Shown: positions 45,550 to 54,164, counted from the stretch's first letter. The stretch: DNA of 64,000 nt from Pseudoglutamicibacter cumminsii (GCF_016907775.1 NZ_JAFBCO010000001.1:248001-312000); one strand, 5' to 3'. Made by a program: numbers and translations. The notes: a model not told the origin generated them from the letters alone.

Positions 45550-46268
45550 GCGCGCTCCACCTCGCCAGCGAAACGGTAGCCTTCGCCGGAGACCGTCTCG
45601 ATCAACGACTGCCCGGCGCCCGCATCGCCGATCACCTTGCGGATCTCAGCAACACGGTGATCAACCGCTCGCGTGGTCACGATCGCCTCGAAACCCCACA
45701 CGGTCTCCAGCAGACGCTGCCGCGAAAACACCTCATCAGGGTGGCTCATCAAGAACTCGAGCAGCGCGAACGCCCGCGGGGTCAACGACTTCTCGCGGCC
45801 ATCAACAAAAATACGGCGAGCGGGCCTATCCAGCTTCAGATCGCCAGCAACCAGCGACTCCGCCGCACTCAACGGGGCACCACCCTGCCCGCTGCGCCGC
45901 AACACCGCGCGGATCCGCGCCATCAACTCGACCGGATCGAAAGGCTTGGTCAAGTAGTCATCAGCGCCGTCATCGAGCGCGGCGGCACGTTCGAACGACT
46001 CCCCGACCTCCGTCAACAGGATCACCGGAAGCCAGTCGTCATCGGCTCGGATGCGGCGCAAAACCTCGCGGCCATCAACCCGCGGCATCAAAACATCCAA
46101 AATAACCAAGCTCGGGCGGCGGTGCTCAATCTTCCGCAGCGCATCCGCTCCGTCCACGGCGACGTCCACGTCCAAACCGTTCCGGCTCAAAACGGGTGCC
46201 AGATGTTCCCTGATGGTCGCGTCGTCATCAACCAACAGAATCTGCGGACGAGGCGCAACACCGCCCAT
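45546..46268 (-). CDS. Response regulator, OmpR/PhoB family
   Basis: About 240 residues. The receiver domain has the acidic pocket (LLVDDD), the phosphoacceptor Asp in LVILDVLMPRVDG, and Lys in YLTKPFDP. The winged-helix DNA-binding domain includes SLTPRAFALLEFLMSHPDEVFSRQRLLETVWG and VDHRVAEIRKVIG. ATG 46268 has GGAG at about seven bases; GTG 46274 would leave almost no spacing. It overlaps the kinase gene by four bases. It lies directly downstream of a lipoprotein-OmpA pair, suggesting that the pair is a target or accessory of the system. Confidence 0.93.
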   Translation of the reverse strand: MGGVAPRPQILLVDDDATIREHLAPVLSRNGLDVDVAVDGADALRKIEHRRPSLVILDVLMPRVDGREVLRRIRADDDWLPVILLTEVGESFERAAALDDGADDYLTKPFDPVELMARIRAVLRRSGQGGAPLSAAESLVAGDLKLDRPARRIFVDGREKSLTPRAFALLEFLMSHPDEVFSRQRLLETVWGFEAIVTTRAVDHRVAEIRKVIGDAGAGQSLIETVSGEGYRFAGEVERA

Positions 46269-46342
46269 GAACACTCCTACCCTTCACAACGCCAAGCGGG
46301 CCCACCACGCGGTACGTCCGCGCGATGGACCCAGCCTAGCCG

Positions 46343-46885
46343 CTAATAACGAATTTCGACCCGTCGGTTCTTCTCACGGCCCTCGAAATCCGGGTTCTTT
46401 TTAGTGCCGTTATCAGCAACCGGCTTAGAGTCAGCGAAGCCCTTCGCATCAACCTTGACATCCTTGCGCGCCGACTTGATCGCATCAGCGACAGACTTTG
46501 CCCGCAGTTCGGAAAGCTTCTTGTTCCCGACCTTCGACGGCACATTATCCGTGTGGCCGCCCACCGAAATCTTCGCGCCCTTCGGAACATCCTTGACCAG
46601 CTCACCGATGCGCTTCTTCGCGTTGTCAGAAAGCTCATGCTTTTCGATGTTGAAAAGGATGTCAGAGGAAAGACTCAGGACTTCCTTACCCTCTTCTTTC
46701 CGCTTAGTTTCAAGCTTCTTGATCCCAAGATCCATCTTCTCGATCTTGAGATCGATGGGCTTGATCGAATCAGAAATCTCTTTATCACTCAGCTCAGCAA
46801 GATCATCATCAGCGAGCGCCGGCTGCGCCCCCGCCACCAAAGCGAGAGCCACAAGCGACGCCGCGACACCCGTTACGCGCCTCAA
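46343..46885 (-). CDS. OmpA-like peptidoglycan-binding protein, copy 1
   Basis: 180 residues: signal peptide (MRRVTGVAASLVALALVAGAQPALA), a short charged coiled-coil-like stretch, and an OmpA domain (SDILFNIEKHELSDNAKKRI ... ISVGGHTDNVPSKVGNKKLSELRAKSVADAI ... GREKNRRVEIRY). The domain binds diaminopimelate-containing peptidoglycan in known family members. The start is TTG 46885, sharing TTGA with the lipoprotein stop, so translation is coupled. It closely resembles the OmpA protein at 47751-48260. Confidence 0.87.
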   Translation of the reverse strand: MRRVTGVAASLVALALVAGAQPALADDDLAELSDKEISDSIKPIDLKIEKMDLGIKKLETKRKEEGKEVLSLSSDILFNIEKHELSDNAKKRIGELVKDVPKGAKISVGGHTDNVPSKVGNKKLSELRAKSVADAIKSARKDVKVDAKGFADSKPVADNGTKKNPDFEGREKNRRVEIRY

Positions 46886-47559
46886 TCGATCTCAACCCCC
46901 TGAGCCATCTCCACGCTGTTCCACAAGTTGAAGTCCATCTTGTGCACGTCCTCAGGTGGAGCCGCGAACACGGACGTCGCATACGTGCGCTTGCCCGGAG
47001 TCAGGTGCACACCCTGGTTGGTTATCGCTCTAGTGTTAAGCCGCTCATGCTTGTTGAGGTTCTTCTGGTCGATCGCGTACTCGAACACGTTGTGCTGATT
47101 CCCCGCGACTTTCCACAGGTTGAAGTTGCCCTCGTCTTCCGCGGTGGTGTGCAGCGTGTACCCGTAGACGACCTTGACGAACTTACCTTCACGCTTAGCT
47201 TCAAGCATGTCGACGGTTAGTGTGGCGTCCTTATCACCTTCCACGGTCACTCCCGTGGTGACGCTCAGGATCGGTTCCCGGTTGTCCATCTCGCCGGGCT
47301 GGCTGCCTTCGCCGGCTTCGTTACCCTGGCCAGATTCAGCGTCCGATGCGTCCGAATCGGTTGCTGTGGAATCACCTGACGTGGTCTGCGCTTGGTTTTC
47401 AGTACTTGCGTTATCGCCCTGAGCGCTCTGCTGCGCGGAAGCCTGGTTCGCGTTCTGGTCCTGGCCCTCATCGCTCACGCCCACCGAGCAACCTGCCAAA
47501 CCAATGGACGACGCGAGCGCCAGGCCCAGGATCATCTTGCTTGCAGTTGACTTGTTCAT
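46882..47559 (-). CDS. Lipoprotein of the OmpA cassette, copy 1
   Basis: A 225-residue exported lipoprotein. Signal and lipobox (MILGLALASSIGLAGC) are followed by a Gln/Ala/Ser/Glu-rich linker of about 75 residues and a beta-rich domain (DATLTVDMLEAKREGKFVKVVYGYTLHTTAEDE) ending NLWNSVEMAQGVEID. The C-terminal domain looks like the immunoglobulin-like DUF4352/DUF5067 type, tentatively. It is coupled to the OmpA gene and closely related to the lipoprotein at 48257-48946 (both have GCSVGVSDEG). Function is unknown. Confidence 0.8.
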   Translation of the reverse strand: MNKSTASKMILGLALASSIGLAGCSVGVSDEGQDQNANQASAQQSAQGDNASTENQAQTTSGDSTATDSDASDAESGQGNEAGEGSQPGEMDNREPILSVTTGVTVEGDKDATLTVDMLEAKREGKFVKVVYGYTLHTTAEDEGNFNLWKVAGNQHNVFEYAIDQKNLNKHERLNTRAITNQGVHLTPGKRTYATSVFAAPPEDVHKMDFNLWNSVEMAQGVEID

Positions 47560-47609
47560 GACTAAACCTTTCGCCTATACAGAAAGCTGTGCGCCTCCGT
47601 CTTGTTTTA

Positions 47610-47689
47610 CAACGCTACGAACAATCAGGAGGCGTCTTTTCGCAGCTTTGTCTCAAGCAGTAAGTTTTTCGTATCGATATTGCGACAAC
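47610..47689 (-). promoter_or_regulatory. Three-box upstream element, cassette copy 1
   Basis: On the minus strand: GTTGTCGC (47689-47682), 29 bases, GACAAAGCTGCGA (47652-47640), 20 bases, CGTAGCGTTG (47619-47610), then TGTAAA as a possible -10. The same boxes at the same distances precede cassette copy 2. Probably an activator-dependent promoter; no good -35 is present. Confidence 0.6.
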
Positions 47690-47700
47690 CCAGAAACCCG

Positions 47701-47777
47701 TCAGTACCGGGCCCGGCCCGCGGTTCAGTACCGGATCTCGACGCGGCGGTTCAGTACCGGATCTCTACCCTGCGGTT
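47701..47777 (-). repeat. Repeated OmpA gene tail after the stop codon
   Basis: The last codons of OmpA copy 2 (AACCGC..GTAGAGATCCGGTACTGA) recur twice downstream of the stop, with TCAGTACCGG (plus strand) at 47751, 47725 and 47701. The second unit would encode NRRVEIRY again; the third is more degraded. Confidence 0.85.
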
Positions 47778-48260
47778 CTGTGCGCGGCCTTCCAGGTTCG
47801 GTTTAGCATCCGAACCGTTATCCGCTACCGGCTTCGTATCTGCGAAGCCCTTCGCATCCACCTTGAGGTCCTTGCGGGCGGCCTTGACCGCATCGGCCAC
47901 AGACTTTGCGCGCAGCTCGGACAGCTTCTTGTTCCCGACCTTCGACTTCACGTTGTCCGTGTGGCCACCCACCGAAATCTTCGCGTTCTTCGGAACGTCC
48001 TTGACCAGGGCGCCGATCTTCTTCTTCGCGTTATCCGAAAGCTCATGCTTATCGATGTCGAACAGAATGTCAGAAGACAACGTCACAACATCCTCGTTGC
48101 CGTCTTTCTCCTTGGTCTCAAGCGGCGTGATGTTGATATCAAGCGGCGTGATGTCGATATCGAGAGGGGTGATGTCCCCGTCGTTCGCCCACGCCGGCTG
48201 GACCGTCAACGCAAGCATCGACGCAACAGCAGCCGCTGCAATTACCTTCCTGCGTTTCAA
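47751..48260 (-). CDS. OmpA-like peptidoglycan-binding protein, copy 2
   Basis: 169 residues from TTG 48260, which shares TTGA with the lipoprotein stop as in copy 1. A signal peptide (LKRRKVIAAAAVASMLALTVQPAWA) precedes an unusual ITPLDIDITPLDINITPLE triplet repeat and an OmpA domain (DILFDIDKHELSDNAKKKI; SVGGHTDNVKSKVGNKKLSELRAKSVADAV; NRRVEIRY), which is nearly the same as copy 1 in the domain. A longer frame to 48299 exists but would overlap the lipoprotein coding end and lacks sense as a signal peptide. Confidence 0.85.
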   Translation of the reverse strand: MKRRKVIAAAAVASMLALTVQPAWANDGDITPLDIDITPLDINITPLETKEKDGNEDVVTLSSDILFDIDKHELSDNAKKKIGALVKDVPKNAKISVGGHTDNVKSKVGNKKLSELRAKSVADAVKAARKDLKVDAKGFADTKPVADNGSDAKPNLEGRAQNRRVEIRY

Positions 48261-48946
48261 TCGATCTTCACATCCTTCGCCATCTCGGCGCCACGCCACA
48301 GCTGGAAGTCCATCTCGTGAACATCCTCAGGAGGGGCCGGGAACACGAACTTACCCGTGACCCGCTTATTCGGCATCAGCTTGATCTTCGCGGCATTATC
48401 CGAAGCCTTCCGGACCAGCGAATGGCGGTTCAAGTTCTTCTGATCAACCAGGTAAGGCCAGAACTGCGAGTTGTCATTCACATCGAATACCGATGCCCCG
48501 GGGTCAGTTGTATCCGTGTTCGCGGTGAAGCCATAGATCGCCTCGATCAGATCACCCTTCCGCTCAACCGAGAGCAACTCGACAGTCAGGCTCGCGTCCT
48601 TATCCTCACCGATCTTTGTACGAACCGTGGTGCTTGCCAACGCTTTCAAGGAATCCGCTGTGACACCGTCACCGGAGGCCGCGCCGTCAGCGTTGCCGAC
48701 CTGGTCCCCGCCCGAGGCGGTGGCGTTCTCCTCAGCGCTCTCCTCCGGGCCCTCAGCAGGCTGGCTTTCCTGAGTCGTCGAGCCGCCGTCCTGCGGCTGC
48801 GCACCCTGTTGCTGAGCCGAAGCCTGCTCGGCGTTCTGGGTGTTGTCCTTACCTTCATCGCTCACGCCAACCGAGCAGCCGGTCAAAGCGAGCGAGGTCG
48901 CAAGCCCCAAACATACGATCGCTTTAGAAGTTGCTGACTTAAACAT
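48257..48946 (-). CDS. Lipoprotein of the OmpA cassette, copy 2
   Basis: A 229-residue paralogue of the lipoprotein at 46882-47559. Signal with lipobox (LGLATSLALTGC), then SVGVSDEG and a Gln/Ala/Glu/Gly linker, then a beta-rich domain (DASLTVELLSVERKGDLIEAIYGFTANTDTTD; FVFPAPPEDVHEMDFQLWRGAEMAKDVKID). The PPEDVHxMDFxLW ending is the clearest shared signature. It should be anchored outside the membrane next to its OmpA partner. Confidence 0.8.
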   Translation of the reverse strand: MFKSATSKAIVCLGLATSLALTGCSVGVSDEGKDNTQNAEQASAQQQGAQPQDGGSTTQESQPAEGPEESAEENATASGGDQVGNADGAASGDGVTADSLKALASTTVRTKIGEDKDASLTVELLSVERKGDLIEAIYGFTANTDTTDPGASVFDVNDNSQFWPYLVDQKNLNRHSLVRKASDNAAKIKLMPNKRVTGKFVFPAPPEDVHEMDFQLWRGAEMAKDVKID

Positions 48947-49016
48947 GACGAACCTTTCGCGTCTTCTAGCTTCAGTTGAGTTTTCGTGGAGTGGCTTTCT
49001 GCCGCCCCGTTGATAT

Positions 49017-49096
49017 CAACGCTACGGCGAAGGACCCTTCAACCTATCGCAGATCTGTCGCCAACAACCCGGATTTTGTACCGAATTAGCGACAAC
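49017..49096 (-). promoter_or_regulatory. Three-box upstream element, cassette copy 2
   Basis: On the minus strand: GTTGTCGC (49096-49089), 29 bases, GACAGATCTGCGA (49059-49047), 20 bases, CGTAGCGTTG (49026-49017), then TGATAT as a possible -10. Box order and both spacers equal those of copy 1 while the spacer sequences differ, which points to selection. Nothing else is seen in the 259-base gap 48947-49205. Confidence 0.6.
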
Positions 49097-49205
49097 GACG
49101 CGAAACTTCAGTCCGCGTTTACCTGAGGTTCGTTTTAGCTATGTTTCCCGGGTTTGCGTGCGGTGCGGCGTCGGAGCCGAACGCTGGGCAACGGCCGGGC
49201 GGCAC

Positions 49206-50489
49206 CTACGCATTCCGCGGCGGGCGGGCAAGTCTCCGGAGCGGAACCGACGGGTCAGCCAACGCATCGGCGGGGACAACGATCCCCTGGTCGATGATGC
49301 GGCGGGCAGCACGCACCGTCATGCCGCCGTCGACGGCGGCGCACCCCGCCATGGTTCCATCCGGATTCAGCAGGAACGTCGCCTGCGGAGTGCCGTCCTC
49401 GTTGAACCGGTGGATGTACTGGGCTGAGTCCGCCGCTCCGGCCTCCGGGTGGGGTGCCGGGTGGGCTACTGGCTGGGGTACCAGCGAGCCCACGCCTTCA
49501 ACATGAACTCCGTGGCGGTCAGACCAGAACCACGGCGCACCTTGCTGAGGAATGTCCTGCCCCAGGATCGCGGCGGCCGCTCGGGCGCCGCTGTGCATCG
49601 CATTCTCCCAATGCTCGGCGCGCGGCAACAGCTCGCCAGCGTCGGTGCGCATGCGAGCGGCATCGCCCACGGCAAAAACCGCTGGATTCGAGGTCTGCTG
49701 GCGCTCGTCAACAACCACACCATCGTTGACTTCAAGGCCCATAGCTTCGGCGAGCGCCGTGTTCGGTGTGATGCCGATCCCCACCAGGACCTGATCTGCC
49801 CGTAGCTGCGTGCCGTCCGTCAGAGTGACGACTCGCTCGGCGCCGTCGACTTGGATGCGCGCGGGGGCGGACTGGATGACGTCGACCCCGCGTTCAGCGT
49901 GCATCGCGTGAAGGTACTCGGCCAGGACCGGCCCAACGGCGGGAACGAGTGGCGGCTGCTCCGGCTCCACAAGAGTCACGTCAGCACCCAGCGCCAACAG
50001 TGTCGAAGCCGCTTCCGCACCGATCAGCCCCGCACCCACAACAACGATGCGGGTGCCTTCGCCGACGCTGTCTCGCAAACGGTCAGCGTCGGCGCGGGTG
50101 CGCAGCTCGAGAACCTCGGGCAGCTCGCCGCCGGGAACCGGGAGCTTGCGGGCGGCACCGCCCGTAGCGAGCACGATGCGGTCGGCGGCCACCGCATCGC
50201 CGTTACTCAACCGGACGGTTGGTTGCTCATTGGTGTCAACCCCCACGGCCGAGTCCTCGATGAGCTTCACGCGGTTCTCAACGAACCATTCCCGCGGCTG
50301 GAACTGAATCTGCTCGAGCGTCTTTGTACCCAGCAGATAATCCTTCGACAGCGGCGGCCGATCATAGGGCAACCCACCCGGCTCCACCATCGTGATCTCA
50401 CCGTCAAAGCCACGCGAACGCAGCTCCTGCGCGACCGTGAAACCAGCCACGCCACCACCGACGATGGCGACAGACCCCACCGCCATCAT
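49206..50489 (-). CDS. FAD-dependent ferredoxin reductase
   Basis: 427 residues, NAD(P)H-dependent flavoprotein of the rhodocoxin/putidaredoxin reductase group. The FAD site is GGGVAGFTVAQELRSRGF; YDRPPLSKDYLLG is the group hallmark. The NAD(P) site is VVVGAGLIGAEAAS, and FAVGDAARM closes FAD binding. It passes electrons to the Rieske ferredoxin encoded upstream, whose stop overlaps its start by four bases. No terminal oxygenase is in the window, so the final acceptor is unknown. Confidence 0.9.
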   Translation of the reverse strand: MMAVGSVAIVGGGVAGFTVAQELRSRGFDGEITMVEPGGLPYDRPPLSKDYLLGTKTLEQIQFQPREWFVENRVKLIEDSAVGVDTNEQPTVRLSNGDAVAADRIVLATGGAARKLPVPGGELPEVLELRTRADADRLRDSVGEGTRIVVVGAGLIGAEAASTLLALGADVTLVEPEQPPLVPAVGPVLAEYLHAMHAERGVDVIQSAPARIQVDGAERVVTLTDGTQLRADQVLVGIGITPNTALAEAMGLEVNDGVVVDERQQTSNPAVFAVGDAARMRTDAGELLPRAEHWENAMHSGARAAAAILGQDIPQQGAPWFWSDRHGVHVEGVGSLVPQPVAHPAPHPEAGAADSAQYIHRFNEDGTPQATFLLNPDGTMAGCAAVDGGMTVRAARRIIDQGIVVPADALADPSVPLRRLARPPRNA

Positions 50490-50830
50490 TCAGCGTCAGC
50501 GGCAGGGACGCCCGGGTACAGAACCACGGTGTCGCCTTCGACCTCAACCTTGTGCGTCTTCGCGTCCACCGTGGCCGGCAAGCACAACGCCTTACCGCTC
50601 TTGAGGCAGAACCGAGCCGCATGCATCGGACATTCAACCTCGGTGCCTTCAATCCAGCCGTCGGCGAGGCTTGCGACCTCGTGAGTGCACTCGTCATTGA
50701 GCGCATAAAACGAGCCATCCTCGGCATGAAACACCGAGATGTCCTCGCCGGTCGAGTTCTCATCACCCGGAACCAGGTAGGCCTCCGCCTCCGGGATGTC
50801 ACTGACAGGGATCTTGATGGTCTCGCTCAT
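50486..50830 (-). CDS. Rieske-type ferredoxin
   Basis: 114 residues from ATG 50830 (GAGGAG seven bases upstream; the frame extends to 50860 without a ribosome-binding site). The Rieske 2Fe-2S ligands are complete: CTHEVASL and CPMHAARF, 17 residues apart. Size and fold match ferredoxin components of bacterial dioxygenases. Coupled to the reductase gene at 49206-50489; together they form an NAD(P)H-to-acceptor chain. Confidence 0.92.
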   Translation of the reverse strand: MSETIKIPVSDIPEAEAYLVPGDENSTGEDISVFHAEDGSFYALNDECTHEVASLADGWIEGTEVECPMHAARFCLKSGKALCLPATVDAKTHKVEVEGDTVVLYPGVPAADAE

Positions 50831-50865
50831 GAGTGCTCTCCTCTGTGTTGGTACAGCCACCGGAG

Positions 50866-51504
50866 TCAGTTGCGGTGCTCCACAAGGTTGCGGCGTTCAA
50901 GACGCAACGTGACATCCGCTGCCTTCGCAAGCTGCTTCGAGTGCGTCACCACGATGACGCACTTATTCTGCTGATGCGCGGCATCACGCAAAATCTCGAT
51001 CACGCCGTCCGCGGTTTCTTCATCCAGGTTACCCGTAGGCTCATCAGCCAGGATCACCGGGGCGTCAGACACGAGTGCGCGGCCGATCGCGACGCGCTGC
51101 TGCTGCCCACCAGAAAGAGCCAACACATTCCGCTTAGCCGCTGCCGCATCGAGCCCCAGGCGGGTGAGGTCCTCAACCGTTGCCTTCGAGTTCACGAGGC
51201 GCAGGTTCTCAAGTGGGGTGAGATAGTCGATGAGGTTGTAGTTCTGGAACACCAACGCGATCTGGTCGCGGCGGTGGCGCGTGTAGCCGGTGGAAGCGAT
51301 GTCCTTGCCGTCAAAGCGCACAACTCCGTTTGTGGGCGCATCCAGGCCGGCGAGCAGGCTCAGCATCGTGGTCTTGCCGGCACCGGAAGAACCCACGATC
51401 GCGTAAAACGTTCCGACCTCGAAGTCATAGTTCACGTTCTTCAAAACGCGCTGAGCGGCGCTACCGTACGTGAAATCGACGTTCTCAAGCTGCATGATAG
51501 ACAT
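50866..51504 (-). CDS. ABC transporter ATPase, MacB/LolD type
   Basis: 212 residues, one nucleotide-binding domain: Walker A GSSGAGKTT (about residue 39), Q-loop FQNYNLID, signature LSGGQQQR, Walker B VILADEPTGNLD, switch His in VVTHS. It pairs with the two FtsX/MacB-like permeases encoded directly upstream on the same strand, nine bases away. ATG 51504 has AGGA at a good distance. Such systems are mechanotransmission-type exporters for peptides or lipoproteins; the substrate here is not known. Confidence 0.92.
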   Translation of the reverse strand: MSIMQLENVDFTYGSAAQRVLKNVNYDFEVGTFYAIVGSSGAGKTTMLSLLAGLDAPTNGVVRFDGKDIASTGYTRHRRDQIALVFQNYNLIDYLTPLENLRLVNSKATVEDLTRLGLDAAAAKRNVLALSGGQQQRVAIGRALVSDAPVILADEPTGNLDEETADGVIEILRDAAHQQNKCVIVVTHSKQLAKAADVTLRLERRNLVEHRN

Positions 51505-51513
51505 AATTTTTTC

Positions 51514-52800
51514 CTAACTAAGTTTCGAAAGAATGCGTTTTGGACGCTGCATGATGAGAGGCAGAACCCCCACCGAAACGCCCATCAAGACGATGATGAA
51601 TCCCCATGTGAGCGCCGTAGCGATACCGCCGGCGTTAGTCGCGAGGTGGATCGACGAAAGAGTCTCGTCCCCGGCCTGAGCGACAACCGCCCGCCCGAGA
51701 ACTCCCGAAAGAACAGGCCCAAGAACCGCTGAAATGGCGGCGGCGACGGCCGCGAAAATGGTTGCCTCAAGCGCGAATTGCGAAAGCACATTGCCTTTGC
51801 TTTTCCCGAGCGAAAGCAACACACCCACCTCGTGGATACGGCCGCGCGCCCAGAACGTGCTCACCAACGCGAGCACCAACGCACCAGCAATGCTCAAACC
51901 CAGCAGCATCGTCGCCAACAGCTTGTCCACACCAGCGATAGCCTGAAGTACCGGCGCGAACTGAGCCGAATTGTCTTCCAACGACAGTTTCGGCGCGATC
52001 TTCTTGGCCGCGGCGAGCGCCTGCGGAAGCTCCTCGGCGTTATGCGTGAAATAACGGCCAGCCGTGATCGGCGCGCCGAGCTCCCGCGCTGAAGCGAGGT
52101 CCACGAACACGTTGTTCTCCGAGGCGCCGACCGGAAGCCCACTCGGGTTCTCCGTTTTCCCTTCAAAGATGCCGGCGACCGTCACGGTGACCTTCTTGGC
52201 ACCCTGAGCGAGGGTCAACTTGTCCCCCACCTTGAGGTTGTTGTGGTCAGCGAACTCCCGATGGATCACAGCCTGCGATGCGGTTGCGCCCACATGCTTG
52301 CCCTCAACCAGCTGATACAGCTTGCCCTGGAACGCCGGGTTGAGCGAAGAATCACTCGCGCCAGTCACCGTGGCACCGCCAGCGAACTCAGGATCCAACT
52401 GAACCCCACGGTTGCTAGCTACCGGCTTGGCGCCTTCCGGTTGAGCAATCGTCTCCGCCTCTAAGCTGTGCCTAGCTACCTGCGGAAGGCCCGCCAAACG
52501 CTCAGCGACCTTCTCATCGACGCCGGCTTGCTCGGCTGGTGCCTGCTGAGTGGGCGGCTGCTGCTGCGCATCGGAGCCGGGCTGCGCTTCAGAACCAGGC
52601 GCCGCATCGACGTCTGCTGTTGCGGTGAAACCAGCGCCAACATTCGCGCTGATCGCGTTCTTAACCTCAGCCATGGAGGAACGCACACCAGACTGCGCAA
52701 CGAGCGCGGTGAACACAACGGCCATGATGAGGATCATCAGGACGCTGCGCCGCGGTTTACGCAGAACGCTACGGATTGCTCGAGGCCACGGGTTCGTCAT
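51514..52800 (-). CDS. ABC transporter permease, FtsX/MacB family, second
   Basis: 428 residues with a single N-terminal span (about 18-38), a large outside domain (about 40-285, Gln/Ala/Pro-rich at first, then MacB-like) and three C-terminal spans (about 290-425) ending IMQRPKRILSKLS. The order fits MacB-type exporters. The ATG overlaps the upstream permease stop by four bases. It probably forms a heterodimer with that permease. Confidence 0.87.
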   Translation of the reverse strand: MTNPWPRAIRSVLRKPRRSVLMILIMAVVFTALVAQSGVRSSMAEVKNAISANVGAGFTATADVDAAPGSEAQPGSDAQQQPPTQQAPAEQAGVDEKVAERLAGLPQVARHSLEAETIAQPEGAKPVASNRGVQLDPEFAGGATVTGASDSSLNPAFQGKLYQLVEGKHVGATASQAVIHREFADHNNLKVGDKLTLAQGAKKVTVTVAGIFEGKTENPSGLPVGASENNVFVDLASARELGAPITAGRYFTHNAEELPQALAAAKKIAPKLSLEDNSAQFAPVLQAIAGVDKLLATMLLGLSIAGALVLALVSTFWARGRIHEVGVLLSLGKSKGNVLSQFALEATIFAAVAAAISAVLGPVLSGVLGRAVVAQAGDETLSSIHLATNAGGIATALTWGFIIVLMGVSVGVLPLIMQRPKRILSKLS

Positions 52801-54164
52801 TTGTTGTCCACGAGGATCGCGCGAGGGCTCTTACGCAGCATCGGGATCGACGTGATCGCAACGACCACCGCGATCACAGCCACGCAGATAATCACGGCCT
52901 GGATCACCGAACCATTGGTCAGGCCAACAGCGAGGCTATCCAGCGTCTGAAGCGATGCTGAAGACTCCATGTCCGCACCGAACTGGCCCGCCTGCTCCAT
53001 CTGCTGCTCAGTGGACTTGTTCACGCTCGCAAGCGTCACGCTACCCATCCACTGAGCGACGGCACTCGAAGCGAAGTACGCGAGGATGAACGCCGGAATC
53101 GCGATCAGGATGAGCTCCGCGAAATACTGGGCCGTGATGTTGCCCTTGCGAACGCCGATGGCGAGCAAGGTTCCGGTTTCCTTCTTACGTTCGTTGAGCC
53201 ACAAGAACAGAACCAGCGCAACCACTGCGGTCGCGAAGATAGTGGCACCCACCATCGTGTTGCTCATGATGCTCTTGACGCCATCGACTGCCCCGGTGAT
53301 GCCGGCGAGGTACTCGGCCGAACGCGAGAGCTGATAGTTGTTCCAGTCGATGCCCTGGGCCGCGGCGGCCTTCACGACATCCTCGAAGTTGGCGTCTTTA
53401 GCGACGAAGAAGTTCGCGTCCTGATAAATCTCGGTTTCCGGCGTGAACTGGTACAGCGCACGCGTCGTATCCAAGTCTGTGAACACCGTGTTCGCATACA
53501 GCTCGCTGCGCACAGCAACCGGGCGGGTGTTCTTACCCGAAACGATGCCCACAACCTCAGTCTTTACTTCCTTCGTGGACTGCTTCTGGTTGTCGGCGTC
53601 GTACTTATTACCCTTCAAGGTGAGGGTGCTGCCGAGCTTGAGGTTATTCGCTTTCGCAAGGTCCTCGTGAATCACGGCCTTGTTCTTGTCCTCCGCCGTC
53701 AAGTGGCGGCCTTCAACGAGCTTCAACGAGCCGCTGCGGAACGCGTTAGCCATATCGCTACGGTTCACACCCCACACGTTCACAGCGTTACCGAACTGTG
53801 CCTCGCGTTGCTGGTCATAGTCGTCGTGATCCGGCTTGAGCACCTTCGCCCCCACAAGATCAGCGGTCACGTTCTGCCGGGCCACATGGGAAGCAACACC
53901 GTCCAGGCCCGCGAGCTTTTCAATATCAGCCGGCTTGACGTTACCCGCGCCGCGCGGCGTACCCATGTTGTACTGCGGATTGTTCTCCAACACGAAACCA
54001 CTACCGGTCTTCGCGTCCACCTCCTGCGCCACCTGATCCGCAGAACGCGTCACAGCCCCCGCGGACATCACCACAGTCGCCATCACAGCAAGAACAACAA
54101 AAATAATCAGAGTTTTAACAGGCTTGCGGACACAATAGCGCCAAGCCCTTCCCAGAAACGTCAC
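52797..54164 (-). CDS. ABC transporter permease, FtsX/MacB family, first
   Basis: 455 residues from GTG 54164, with AAGGGA five bases upstream (VTFLGRAWRYCVRKPVKTLIIFVV). The frame extends to 54245, but that leader is Arg/Pro-rich and has no ribosome-binding site. One N-terminal span, a large outside domain (ENNPQYNMGTPRGAGNVKPADIEKLAGLDGV; ITGAVDGVKSI) and three C-terminal spans follow. First gene of a three-gene ABC operon. Confidence 0.87.
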   Translation of the reverse strand: MTFLGRAWRYCVRKPVKTLIIFVVLAVMATVVMSAGAVTRSADQVAQEVDAKTGSGFVLENNPQYNMGTPRGAGNVKPADIEKLAGLDGVASHVARQNVTADLVGAKVLKPDHDDYDQQREAQFGNAVNVWGVNRSDMANAFRSGSLKLVEGRHLTAEDKNKAVIHEDLAKANNLKLGSTLTLKGNKYDADNQKQSTKEVKTEVVGIVSGKNTRPVAVRSELYANTVFTDLDTTRALYQFTPETEIYQDANFFVAKDANFEDVVKAAAAQGIDWNNYQLSRSAEYLAGITGAVDGVKSIMSNTMVGATIFATAVVALVLFLWLNERKKETGTLLAIGVRKGNITAQYFAELILIAIPAFILAYFASSAVAQWMGSVTLASVNKSTEQQMEQAGQFGADMESSASLQTLDSLAVGLTNGSVIQAVIICVAVIAVVVAITSIPMLRKSPRAILVDNK

